A stretch of 64,000 nt of DNA from a virus: positions 1-64,000 of IMG/VR virus record IMGVR_UViG_3300042691_036561; one strand, 5' to 3'. Positions within the stretch are counted from its first letter, which is position 1. Every line of letters begins with the position of its first letter. The notes under the pieces are model-generated. The model saw nothing but the letters and a program-made list of their open reading frames with translations, did not search any database and was not told the origin of the DNA. A program made the translations under genes and the position numbers. Of this stretch, positions 1-7,756 are shown piece by piece.

Positions 1-199
1 TCCCCGATCCAATAGATTCACCATTTATTTCAATGGTGGCTAGTATTTTCATTTTGTATGGATTATAAAGTTCGATTTCGAACTCATCACCGTTTTTGAG
101 GTATACGGTGTCTATGTGCTGTTTTAATCTTTGTTTACCCTTGGTAATAAAAGACTGCGGTACAGCAATACCGCTGTTGATTGAAATTTTTCTATTCAT
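1..199 (-). CDS. Unknown protein, N-terminal part only (runs off the window)
   Basis: An ATG at 199-197 opens a frame that stays open to position 1, giving 66 residues that begin MNRKISINSGIAVPQSFITK. The visible part is basic at first (KGKQRLKQH) and then has alternating hydrophobic/charged beta-type sequence (DTVYLKNGDEFEIELYNP). I do not recognise the family. The gene follows the clpP terminator, so it probably has its own promoter. The leader contains AAGGAA directly against the ATG, too close to act as a normal ribosome site. The C-terminus is missing only because the window ends. Confidence 0.7.
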   Translation of the reverse strand, partial: MNRKISINSGIAVPQSFITKGKQRLKQHIDTVYLKNGDEFEIELYNPYKMKILATIEINGESIGSG

Positions 200-330
200 T
201 TTCCTTATATTTTTTTTGTATTTGAATCCGAATTTGCTGGTATCAATTCCAACTCTAATGCCTCAAGGACACTTCCGATTCAACCACAAGGTCTAATATT
301 AAATATAAGGAAAATTTTTAAATAAAAAAA

Positions 331-350
331 GGGAAGTCAAAAAACTTCCC
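331..350 (-). terminator. Intrinsic terminator after clpP
   Basis: Read on the minus strand, GGGAAGT and ACTTCCC form a 7-bp stem with a 6-nt loop, followed by a run of seven T. It lies 23 nt beyond the clpP stop and before the partial gene at 199, so it should end the gp46-clpP transcript. Confidence 0.85.
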
Positions 351-372
351 ATTTTAAACACTAACCACTAAT

Positions 373-1038
373 TTATTTTTTCTTTTTGACTATTTCATCA
401 ATAATCCCATAAGCCAATGCATCATCAGCAGAAAGCCACAGATCTCTAGAAGCATCTTGCATTACTTGTTTTCCGTCTTTGTCACAATACCCACCTAACA
501 AATCAAAAAGCAAATTATTAAGCTTCTCCCATTCAATCATATCGATTTTCGCATCTTGAATGTTCCCATGGAATCCTCCACTAGACTGGTGTAACATTGT
601 ACGTGAAAATCTAAGTGACCCTCTTTTACCTTTTGTACCAGCACCTAAAAGGATTGATCCCATAGATGCAGCCATCCCAGTATTAATTGTTCTGATATCT
701 GAATTAATGTATTCCATAACATCAACCATAGATAAACCAGATTTTACTGAACCACCCGGACTATCAATATGCATTGTGATATCATTGTTATCTAGACTAT
801 CTAAGAACATTAATTGCGCTTGAACAATTGTTGACATATGATCATTTACTTCACCAGCGACCCAAATGATTCTTTCCATCATAAGTCTACTGAACACATC
901 CATCACAGTAACATTAAGGGACCTCTCCTCAAGAATATATGGTGTCAAACTATTTTCAATGTTTTTGTTAAAACGATGTAAATCTAATGAACCAATACCT
1001 CTGTCTTTCGCATAAAGACTAAAATCTTTTGTAATCAT
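373..1038 (-). CDS. clpP: ClpP-type serine protease
   Basis: 221 aa, about the normal length for a ClpP proteolytic subunit with a longer N-terminus. The catalytic triad is visible: Ser125 in GMAASMGS, His150 in MLHQSSGG and Asp199 in ASRDLW. The spacings of 25 and 49 residues equal those of E. coli ClpP. The IDSPGGSV loop (about 91-98) is the usual oxyanion-hole region. ClpP forms barrel-shaped peptidase rings fed by a AAA+ unfoldase; no ClpX or ClpA is encoded in this window, so it would have to use a host unfoldase or act alone. It is the last gene before a strong terminator, 43 nt after gp46. A role in capsid maturation is possible but unsupported; the active-site layout is that of a true ClpP. 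Confidence 0.93.
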   Translation of the reverse strand: MITKDFSLYAKDRGIGSLDLHRFNKNIENSLTPYILEERSLNVTVMDVFSRLMMERIIWVAGEVNDHMSTIVQAQLMFLDSLDNNDITMHIDSPGGSVKSGLSMVDVMEYINSDIRTINTGMAASMGSILLGAGTKGKRGSLRFSRTMLHQSSGGFHGNIQDAKIDMIEWEKLNNLLFDLLGGYCDKDGKQVMQDASRDLWLSADDALAYGIIDEIVKKKK

Positions 1039-1057
1039 AATTCTTTGTTGTTTAATA

Positions 1058-1069
1058 CAAATATAAATA
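1058..1069 (-). promoter_or_regulatory. Candidate clpP promoter (TATTTATATTTG)
   Basis: On the coding strand this 12-mer contains both the recurrent TATTTATA box of this phage (1062-1069) and TATATTTG, which fits the Bacteroidota -7 element TAnnTTTG. It ends about 20 nt before the clpP ATG. I see no clear -33 element upstream, so this remains a pattern match. Confidence 0.4.
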
Positions 1070-1081
1070 AAATTTGTGGTA

Positions 1082-3415
1082 TTAAGAAATTTTTGTTGTT
1101 ACATAATCAATAGACGAGACATTCTCTTCTTTTTTGATCATAATCAAATTGTCAGACCAGTTTCTGATCAATGGATTGTGCGATATTACAAAAATATGCT
1201 CGAAATAGTTTTTAATTTTCTTAAAGAATTCACCAACCATCTCCAAGTTCTCATCAGCTATTTTACCAAACACTTCATCCATAACAACAATATTTGGTTT
1301 TGGTAATGATGATACTTTTGTAAGTACACTTCTTAATGCTAAAGAAGATATTGTTCTTTCATACCCAGAACCAGCATTTAATGGCTTAACAACTCTAGTT
1401 TCAGAATCAATCATAATAAACTCTAATTCGTTCTTATCGTTTATATTTAATTCTAAAACAAAGTAGCAACTGTCAGAAAGTAATCTACTCAATTCTTGAT
1501 TAATAAGTGGTATCATGTTTTTCAAAATTGTTTTTGAAATACCATTTTTACCATAAGTCATCAAATAAACCTTAAATACACCTTGAAGTTCTTCCTCTGC
1601 TTTAATCTTTGTTATCAATTCGTTGTAGGTTTTAATTTTATCCTCCATCGTCGTGATATTGATTTTGTTTCTTTCAATTGTTGAATTCGAAACACGGATA
1701 TCAGCATTTACAGTTTCCAATCTAGTTCTTAACGAAAGAAGTTCGGCATCTATTTTTTGATTCTCATCAAGCTTCTTTTTATTATTCTCGTAATTATCTA
1801 GCTTAGTTTGTTTAACATTAATCTCCAAATCTTTTTGATCTACTTCAAGCTCGTATCTTGCTTTACGCAGTTTATTTCTTTCGTAGTTATCAAACTCAGA
1901 TTTAAGGGAATCAAATCCATCCGATTGTACTTTTAATTCATCAAGTTCTTTTTGATTTGAATCAACTTGAGAACTAATTTCTTTAATCTCTTTCTTTAAA
2001 CTTTCAATCTCATCTGTATGATCAACTTCGTCTAAGGCTCTCTTACAGGTTGGACATATCTTTCCCTCTTCAAGTTGTTTTATTAACTTTTCTTTTTCAC
2101 CTTTAGTGTGCTTACACGCAACAATAACCGAATACACATCACCCATTTTTTCTTTTAGGTCTTTGTGTTCATCTTCGCTGTAATATTTGGATGGTTCTTT
2201 CACATCTACAGCTTCTGCGTTTCTTTTGCTTGTTGCTTTTTGTGTGTTTAATTCTTCGATCTCTCGTTGAAGTGCAACGGGATTCGTTTTAATTAGTTCC
2301 TGATCAATATCATTTGATCTCAAGCCAAGAATATAGTCTCTTCTATCCTCCAATTCTTTTAACTTATTACCATAGTCGGTTAAAAGATTTGTATGCTCAA
2401 AGATTTGATCTTTAGAATTTTCAATGCTTTCATTACTAGCTTCAATATCAGCTTCTAATTGTGCGATATTATGAGTATTGCTAATTAATTTTCTAGACCA
2501 ATCATTATAGATTTCTTTACAAATCTCTTCCTTTTGCTTTAGATTTTCTAAACCCAAAAACTTAGTTAAGATTTGACCTCTCGCTGTTGGCTTAGATTCA
2601 ATTAATTCTTCTAGATTATAACCAGTAGTTAAAATTGTAGAAAGAAAATCTTCTTGCGTTCCGATCGCTGATTCAATAAACGTCTCAGTTTCTCTTCTTT
2701 GTTCTCCTGTTAAATTCTCAAGTTCACCATCTTCCTTTTCTTTATAGAATTCTAATTCGCTTTTTACAGAGTATTCGCCGGATCTACCTTTCTTTCTGGT
2801 TAATGTTCTGGAGATAACATAATTTTCTCCATCAATTGTTATATGTCCTTTTACAACAACTTCATCTTCGTCGGTAAATTTATTGAAAACCTCGCCGTTT
2901 GTTTTTGTTTTAGTTGTTGTATTAAAGAATAAAAACATTAATAGATCAACACTTGAAGTTGACTTACCACCAAAGTTTCTAGGATTTGATTCAATAACAC
3001 TAATACCATTCAATTCGGTAAAATCAATACTGTTGTTTTTACCAAAAGAAAGAAAGTTTGAGAACTCAACTTTCTTAATAAACCATTTATTGTATCTTAC
3101 TTTATTCTCATTGATTTTATCTATTTGAGAATTAACACGATTGTCTAATCTATCTAACAGCTCCCACTTAACATTAACCTTATTTTCGGTTAGAAAATCT
3201 TTCATTAACGTTTTTTGGTACTGATGGTCTAATATACTATCAGTAACCTCTAGAGTCTTCAGCTTTGTATTTTGCTTCTGACTTAAGGTTTTTGTAACAA
3301 CTTGTACATGTGTTGTGTTGTACTTATTTTGAAAGTACGTTTTAACACGTTTAATTCTTTCTGGGGTAAAGTTCTCAGCAACGTCTTCCCACTCAACTTT
3401 AATAAAAGGATTCAT
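1082..3415 (-). CDS. 46: SbcC/Rad50-like recombination nuclease subunit (T4 gp46-like)
   Basis: 777 aa SMC-type ATPase. A degenerate Walker A (NPRNFGGKSTS, Lys151) follows the typical IKKVEFSNFLSFG start. Long Lys/Glu-rich coiled coils flank a zinc hook (CPTC, near residue 453), and the C-terminal Walker B is NIVVMDEVFG. With gp47 it should form the Mre11/Rad50-type complex that processes DNA ends for recombination-dependent replication. About 110 residues precede the usual N-terminus; this extension is not part of the family core and is of unknown role. T4 gp46 is about 560 aa, so this version is long. Two small genes separate it from gp47. Confidence 0.92.
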   Translation of the reverse strand: MNPFIKVEWEDVAENFTPERIKRVKTYFQNKYNTTHVQVVTKTLSQKQNTKLKTLEVTDSILDHQYQKTLMKDFLTENKVNVKWELLDRLDNRVNSQIDKINENKVRYNKWFIKKVEFSNFLSFGKNNSIDFTELNGISVIESNPRNFGGKSTSSVDLLMFLFFNTTTKTKTNGEVFNKFTDEDEVVVKGHITIDGENYVISRTLTRKKGRSGEYSVKSELEFYKEKEDGELENLTGEQRRETETFIESAIGTQEDFLSTILTTGYNLEELIESKPTARGQILTKFLGLENLKQKEEICKEIYNDWSRKLISNTHNIAQLEADIEASNESIENSKDQIFEHTNLLTDYGNKLKELEDRRDYILGLRSNDIDQELIKTNPVALQREIEELNTQKATSKRNAEAVDVKEPSKYYSEDEHKDLKEKMGDVYSVIVACKHTKGEKEKLIKQLEEGKICPTCKRALDEVDHTDEIESLKKEIKEISSQVDSNQKELDELKVQSDGFDSLKSEFDNYERNKLRKARYELEVDQKDLEINVKQTKLDNYENNKKKLDENQKIDAELLSLRTRLETVNADIRVSNSTIERNKINITTMEDKIKTYNELITKIKAEEELQGVFKVYLMTYGKNGISKTILKNMIPLINQELSRLLSDSCYFVLELNINDKNELEFIMIDSETRVVKPLNAGSGYERTISSLALRSVLTKVSSLPKPNIVVMDEVFGKIADENLEMVGEFFKKIKNYFEHIFVISHNPLIRNWSDNLIMIKKEENVSSIDYVTTKIS

Positions 3416-3460
3416 ATCTGTTAAAGATAATGTTTTTGTTTTGAAATTAAAAATTTTCTT

Positions 3461-3775
3461 TTACTTAATTCTACTTTCTTCAAAAAATTCTATGACACCA
3501 TTAATTGCCCAAACGATTCCGCAGGTAAACATACCATCGAAGAAAACACCAAATAGCCAATTAACATCTAGAAATTTTTCAGTTAACCCACCCAAAAGAA
3601 TTGACATAAAGAAACCAACCCAAGTAGATGTACACATCATGCAGCTAATTAGATCACCAAAGAATTTAGATTTCTTTTTAATCCAAGCTCGTTGGTTTTC
3701 AAAAATTGATCCGTAAACTAAAATAGTGGTCATACCGTAACCCATAAATGCCCACAAGATTAAAACTGATACCAT
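3461..3775 (-). CDS. Small membrane protein with a CxxC motif
   Basis: 104 aa with hydrophobic segments near residues 3-22 (VSVLILWAFMGYGMTTILVY), 50-63 and 74-94, so two or three membrane helices. Between the first two is a soluble loop with KFFGDLISCMMCTSTW, a CxxC pair at the membrane edge. Short phage and bacterial inner-membrane proteins of the DUF1360 type have a similar layout, but I cannot confirm membership. It sits between gp46 and the repeat protein within the recombination operon. Function unknown. Confidence 0.75.
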   Translation of the reverse strand: MVSVLILWAFMGYGMTTILVYGSIFENQRAWIKKKSKFFGDLISCMMCTSTWVGFFMSILLGGLTEKFLDVNWLFGVFFDGMFTCGIVWAINGVIEFFEESRIK

Positions 3776-3785
3776 AATTTAAATT

Positions 3786-4286
3786 TTATTCGTCATATAG
3801 ATTATTCAAGTCGCTACCCTTTAGATATTTCGCTTTATTCATTTTTTCTAAAGCGGTTGTTATCTTGGTTAGTTCGTCTTTTAATTTATCATTTTCCAGC
3901 TTTAAAGCTTTAACTTCATCATCATTAACAACCACCTTTTCAATAGGTACTTCTTTAATTACTTCTTTGATGATTACTTGTTTTTCGCCTTTAACTTGTA
4001 CTGGAACTTCTTTAATTACCTCAACAATTTTCTCAACAGGAACCTCTTTAATTATTTCAACTGTTTTTATAACTTCAACAATCTTTTCAACAGGAACTTC
4101 CTTAATCACTTCTTTGATTACCTCTACTTCTTTTCCTTTTGCTGTTGTTGGTGTTTCACCATATTTTTCTATGGTAAATCCTCTTTGAAATATTTTTTTA
4201 GCTGTTCCTTCGATGTCTGTAATATTGTTAAGCTCACAATACCTTACAAATTCATCATCCAGCGTTAACGAGTTCTTCTTTTTCAT
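3786..4286 (-). CDS. Val/Ile-Lys-Glu repeat coiled-coil protein
   Basis: 166 aa. Residues 1-50 form a small helical head. Residues about 52-120 are tandem repeats around EVIKEVPVEKIVEVIK, and the end (about 123-155) is a classical coiled coil (VKALKLENDKLKDELTKI). The alternating Val/Ile with Lys/Glu suggests a long beta-strand or rod-like stalk. The start overlaps the end of the gp47 frame by 32 nt, showing tight translational coupling. Proteins with EVPVEK-type repeats are common in large phages, but no function is established that I can name. Placement between gp47 and gp46 hints at a link to that complex or to DNA. Confidence 0.8.
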   Translation of the reverse strand: MKKKNSLTLDDEFVRYCELNNITDIEGTAKKIFQRGFTIEKYGETPTTAKGKEVEVIKEVIKEVPVEKIVEVIKTVEIIKEVPVEKIVEVIKEVPVQVKGEKQVIIKEVIKEVPIEKVVVNDDEVKALKLENDKLKDELTKITTALEKMNKAKYLKGSDLNNLYDE

Positions 4287-5070
4287 CTTGAATATCGTTT
4301 ATATCTGAAATGGTGAAATGCATATATGGTTGATTATTTGGCAAATCAAAGAAATCATACTTTTTTGTCACCATATCAAATATCCCATAACCATGATGTT
4401 TAACTGTTTCACCAAAGTTTTGTTGAATAAGAGAACCAATCATAACCGCTAATCCACCACCAGGTAATTTAAATGTTTGTCTTTTATGAATATCACCACA
4501 TAAAAGTAAATCTAATCCAACAAAGTTTAAACGATCATACCCATCTTCAAATTTAAAGCCAAGATCTGTTGACATACCTTGTATTGGTCCGTGAAACAAA
4601 CCAATTTTATAACGACCGTCTGCTTTAAAATCTGGTCTTTCATTGTGTTGGTACAATGAATATACAACCCAATCAACATCTTCATCTTCATACACACCTT
4701 TGTCTTTTAGATAAACAATATTTTTATTGTCTATTAATTCTACAACCGGTGTTATACTATCTAATCGTTGCATATTATTTTCTAAGAAATCGTGGTTTCC
4801 CGGAATAATAACAACCTTACCATAACTAGAAAGTTTATTTAAAAACCAACTGGTTAACATTAGTTGTTCGTTTGAAATATTGATTTTCTGATGTGCAATA
4901 TCGCCAGCAATAACAATACGAATCTCATCCCATTTAACACCTTCAGATGTCCATTGTGCACTATGTTCTCTAATTTCTTCAATTAGCTTTTCAAATTGCT
5001 CTTTATACAAATCATGTAATTGAATTGTTCTGATGTGTAAATCTGCAATGTGTACAATTTTTTTAATCAT
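4255..5070 (-). CDS. 47: SbcD/Mre11-like nuclease subunit (T4 gp47-like)
   Basis: 271 aa calcineurin-type metallophosphoesterase. The metal-binding motifs appear in order: HIADLH (residues 7-12), GDIAH, GNHD, then LFHGP and CGDIHKRQ. This is the nuclease half of the gp46/gp47 complex that resects DNA ends. At 271 aa it is shorter than T4 gp47 (about 340 aa) and probably keeps only a minimal capping domain. The ATG lies 1 nt after the stop of the upstream nuclease gene at 5072, so the genes are co-transcribed. Confidence 0.93.
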   Translation of the reverse strand: MIKKIVHIADLHIRTIQLHDLYKEQFEKLIEEIREHSAQWTSEGVKWDEIRIVIAGDIAHQKINISNEQLMLTSWFLNKLSSYGKVVIIPGNHDFLENNMQRLDSITPVVELIDNKNIVYLKDKGVYEDEDVDWVVYSLYQHNERPDFKADGRYKIGLFHGPIQGMSTDLGFKFEDGYDRLNFVGLDLLLCGDIHKRQTFKLPGGGLAVMIGSLIQQNFGETVKHHGYGIFDMVTKKYDFFDLPNNQPYMHFTISDINDIQDEKEELVNAG

Positions 5071-5071
5071 T

Positions 5072-5833
5072 TTATTTTGAGTTTAACATGTCGATAATCT
5101 CTTTTCTCATGTCTGCACATTTGAAAACTTTGTAATTGTCATTACCTTCAAAAAACCAAACGAAATATAGATCCCCTATCTTTAAGTTTGTGTTCTTTTC
5201 GATAATATATTTGTATAGACTTGTTTGAAGACTATATGTATTATATTCACATTCATCTAAATGTGAGATTGGTCTTTTAAATCTATTTCCATAATCACTC
5301 TTCATGTTTATGGCTTTGTTTGTTTTCCAGTCCCAGATTTGAATCTGATTGCTTTTCTTGTTCCAGAATAGTTGGTCTACCATTCCACATATACCTAATT
5401 CAGCATCGCCAATTACAAATTCGCTTTTTAAAGGTATTAAATTTGCTTTACTATCGTTATAGAATCTATCAAATAGTTTTACACATTTGTCATATGCTGG
5501 TTTAACAATGTCTTCACCAAACCTGTTAACAGCTGGTGACGAATCGTATGGAAATATTTTATTATTCCAATGGTTTTCAGCATAATCATGCACTGCGCTT
5601 CCTTTGATGGTGCTATAATCTCTTTTGTGATCCCATTCGGCTAATACCTCTTCTTTAACAAGACCGTGTTTATTTGCATATCTTTCAGCTTGACCATCGC
5701 TGTCAAATTTGTTTTTAAACTTTCCAATAAAAGTGGTGGCAGATGTTAATAATTGATCTTCAATATAATAGTGATGTGGTTCATCATGATATTTGATGTG
5801 ATCAAACTTGTTTAATTCTAATAGTAAATCCAT
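5072..5833 (-). CDS. PD-(D/E)XK nuclease, RecB/Cas4-like
   Basis: 253 aa. The motifs fit the RecB-type PD-(D/E)XK fold: a histidine in GSAVHDYAENHW (near residue 81), an aspartate in GICGMVDQLFW (near 153) and the D-x-K pair in IWDWKTNK (near 170). I see no cysteine cluster, so no Cas4-type iron-sulphur site. It lies between primase and gp47 with 1-nt spacers, which suggests a role in DNA end processing or recombination. Substrate unknown. Confidence 0.8.
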   Translation of the reverse strand: MDLLLELNKFDHIKYHDEPHHYYIEDQLLTSATTFIGKFKNKFDSDGQAERYANKHGLVKEEVLAEWDHKRDYSTIKGSAVHDYAENHWNNKIFPYDSSPAVNRFGEDIVKPAYDKCVKLFDRFYNDSKANLIPLKSEFVIGDAELGICGMVDQLFWNKKSNQIQIWDWKTNKAINMKSDYGNRFKRPISHLDECEYNTYSLQTSLYKYIIEKNTNLKIGDLYFVWFFEGNDNYKVFKCADMRKEIIDMLNSK

Positions 5834-5834
5834 A

Positions 5835-6773
5835 TTAATCTAATTGTAGTTTTTCTAAATTTTCAAAATCACCTTTTAAGTCAGCAATATCTTTGTCTAT
5901 AGGCATTTTAACAACCCACACTTTACCAAACAATTTTCCTGTATTCAGTTTATGGTAAAGTCTTTGTGCATCTTCCCAGGCGTCACCATCTAATACAATC
6001 ACAATCTCTTTTGCGTTTGCATAAAGCTTTGAGTAAAGAAACTCACCCATAACCTTACCTAGCATTGCTATTGAGTTATCAACAAATATACTGTCAAAAA
6101 CCCCTTCAACAAGATAAATCGTTCTATTCCAATCTATTAGGTGTTCATTGAAAATAATAATTTCTTTTTGAACATCTGGGTTTTTATATTTCATTTTGGT
6201 CTTTGGTAAATAAGACCTGGCAATAAAATAATTGAGTTTTCTGTTTACATCATAAGATGGAATTATGATTCTATTTGCAAATAAACCATCATGTGCAAAC
6301 CCTATATTATGTTTATTAACCATATCATCTGTTATATTCCTACTTCTGATATAGTTGTATGCTTGCCTGTAATGATGTGTGAGTTTTAACCCCATACTTG
6401 CTCCTGAAAATGGAATAAACTCATTTGGGAGTTTAGCTATTTTAGTGATTTTCTGCGGTTGTTCAACGTCTTCTGGGCGCATTAACTCATAAAACTGTAG
6501 TTGCTTTTTTGTGCCATATTTTTTTATGAGTTTGTAAAGATTTCCGTGGGTTTCGTGAGTTTCACCACAAGACCAACATTTGTAAACCCCCATTCTATAG
6601 TTGATTTCCAGGTTCCCTTTACCATCACCTTCATCCAATCCTTTAATTTCATAGGAACAAACAGGGCAATCAAAAGATATTTGACCTTTATAGTCATTAT
6701 GCATCTTGTAGTTACCAAGAATATCCTCTAAAAGTTCAACAATTTGGTCGAAATCGGTGTCTGTTGCGGTCAT
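5835..6773 (-). CDS. 61: DNA primase (T4 gp61-like, zinc ribbon plus TOPRIM)
   Basis: 312 aa. An N-terminal zinc ribbon has cysteines 36, 39, 66 and 69 (CPVC and CWSC). A TOPRIM domain follows, with the glutamate motif YLVEGVFDS (near 215) and the aspartate motif VIVLDGDAWEDAQ (near 260). It should make RNA primers for lagging-strand synthesis together with the helicase at 40844-42235. It is the first gene after a strong terminator, so it needs its own start of transcription; the leader has TATATTT, a possible -10 element. Confidence 0.88.
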   Translation of the reverse strand: MTATDTDFDQIVELLEDILGNYKMHNDYKGQISFDCPVCSYEIKGLDEGDGKGNLEINYRMGVYKCWSCGETHETHGNLYKLIKKYGTKKQLQFYELMRPEDVEQPQKITKIAKLPNEFIPFSGASMGLKLTHHYRQAYNYIRSRNITDDMVNKHNIGFAHDGLFANRIIIPSYDVNRKLNYFIARSYLPKTKMKYKNPDVQKEIIIFNEHLIDWNRTIYLVEGVFDSIFVDNSIAMLGKVMGEFLYSKLYANAKEIVIVLDGDAWEDAQRLYHKLNTGKLFGKVWVVKMPIDKDIADLKGDFENLEKLQLD

Positions 6774-6810
6774 ATTTTAAATATAAGTAAAAAAAACCGT
6801 AAAAAAAAAT

Positions 6811-6834
6811 CCCCAGAGACACCACCCTCTGGGG
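6811..6834 (-). terminator. Intrinsic terminator
   Basis: CCCCAGAG and CTCTGGGG form an 8-bp stem with an 8-nt loop; on the minus strand it is followed by A and nine T. It separates the resolvase/68-aa gene pair from the primase operon. Confidence 0.92.
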
Positions 6835-6844
6835 AACCAACCAA

Positions 6845-6864
6845 AATGTAAATAAATTTACATT
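6845..6864. repeat. 20-bp inverted repeat beside the terminator
   Basis: AATGTAAAT and ATTTACATT are perfect 9-bp arms around AA. The element lies 10 bp upstream of the terminator stem in transcript order, so it is either a second RNA hairpin in the 3' UTR or a protein-binding operator. The GC-rich GGCGGG just before it is unusual for this AT-rich spacer. Confidence 0.6.
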
Positions 6865-6905
6865 CCCGCCTACATTATTAAATATAACACAAATAATAAC
6901 ATTTA

Positions 6906-7112
6906 TCAAACATTAGTTGCCATTTTTTCTTTAGTCTTCTTTTCTTTGATAATTCCAACAGGATAATAAGTAATTTGATCAATAGTAATTGAATTTATTT
7001 TATATCCTGTGTTTGGGTTTGTAACATTAATTCTTTTACTGATACTGGTATCATAAATAACATTTTCAAGTACTACTTTTCCGTCGACCATTCTTTTAAT
7101 TGTTTTTTCCAT
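6906..7112 (-). CDS. Small unknown protein, 68 aa
   Basis: A basic protein (MEKTIKRMVDGKVVLENVIY) with beta-rich central sequence and a Lys-rich end (KEKKTKEK). No known domain recognised. The start is 2 nt after the resolvase stop, so the two are translated from one message that ends at the terminator at 6811. Confidence 0.65.
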   Translation of the reverse strand: MEKTIKRMVDGKVVLENVIYDTSISKRINVTNPNTGYKINSITIDQITYYPVGIIKEKKTKEKMATNV

Positions 7113-7114
7113 TT

Positions 7115-7717
7115 TTAATCGTTTTCTTTTATCATGTTTATATATCCTATAACAGCTGTTGCAGCATCAGCCATATCATAGTTCTCTTTTTTTAAGTTAC
7201 CTGTTTTACCATATAACCATTTTACTTCTGTACACACAGCGTTAACATGTTCCCAGATAACGTGTTTTTTATCTATATCTTTTGGATAACCGCCGAACAA
7301 TACGTTCTTACCTTTACCATTGTCACCAACTAAATCTGGAAATGCAAACTTTCTAGCGTTGTATGTTGAAATAAATGTTGGTACAATCTCTAACACATCA
7401 TAAACCGCTTTACAGATCATGGTATTATAACGAAGTAGTGTACCTACTGTGTAGATATTATTGGAATTTAATAACGGCTCTTCAATAATAACTTTTACAA
7501 TACCTAGATTCTTATATGCTTCTAGATGCTTTTTAAAAGCGTCAGCCTTTTTTATTAATTCTTCTAATTTATCTTCAGGTTGTGGTTTTATTTTTGGGGA
7601 AAAATGTGTTAATTCTAATAACTTTTTTCCAGTAAGGTCAAATAAAGCCCACCCAATTGTCTTGGTTGAAATATCTAAACCAAGAATCTTCGATTTGTTT
7701 TTGAATTTAAGGTCCAT
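7115..7717 (-). CDS. RuvC-like Holliday junction resolvase
   Basis: 200 aa RNase H-fold nuclease. Four acidic positions typical of RuvC are visible: Asp15 in ILGLDISTKTIGWA, Glu79/80 in VIIEEPL, and Asp181 and Asp184 in YDMADAATA. It probably resolves branched replication and recombination intermediates before packaging, the role of gp49 in T4, although gp49 is endonuclease VII and unrelated. The gene follows the fibre locus after 39 nt and precedes the 68-aa gene. Confidence 0.88.
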   Translation of the reverse strand: MDLKFKNKSKILGLDISTKTIGWALFDLTGKKLLELTHFSPKIKPQPEDKLEELIKKADAFKKHLEAYKNLGIVKVIIEEPLLNSNNIYTVGTLLRYNTMICKAVYDVLEIVPTFISTYNARKFAFPDLVGDNGKGKNVLFGGYPKDIDKKHVIWEHVNAVCTEVKWLYGKTGNLKKENYDMADAATAVIGYINMIKEND

Positions 7718-7756
7718 AAAACAAATAATAAGAAAAAATAAATCTATAGTAAAGTC

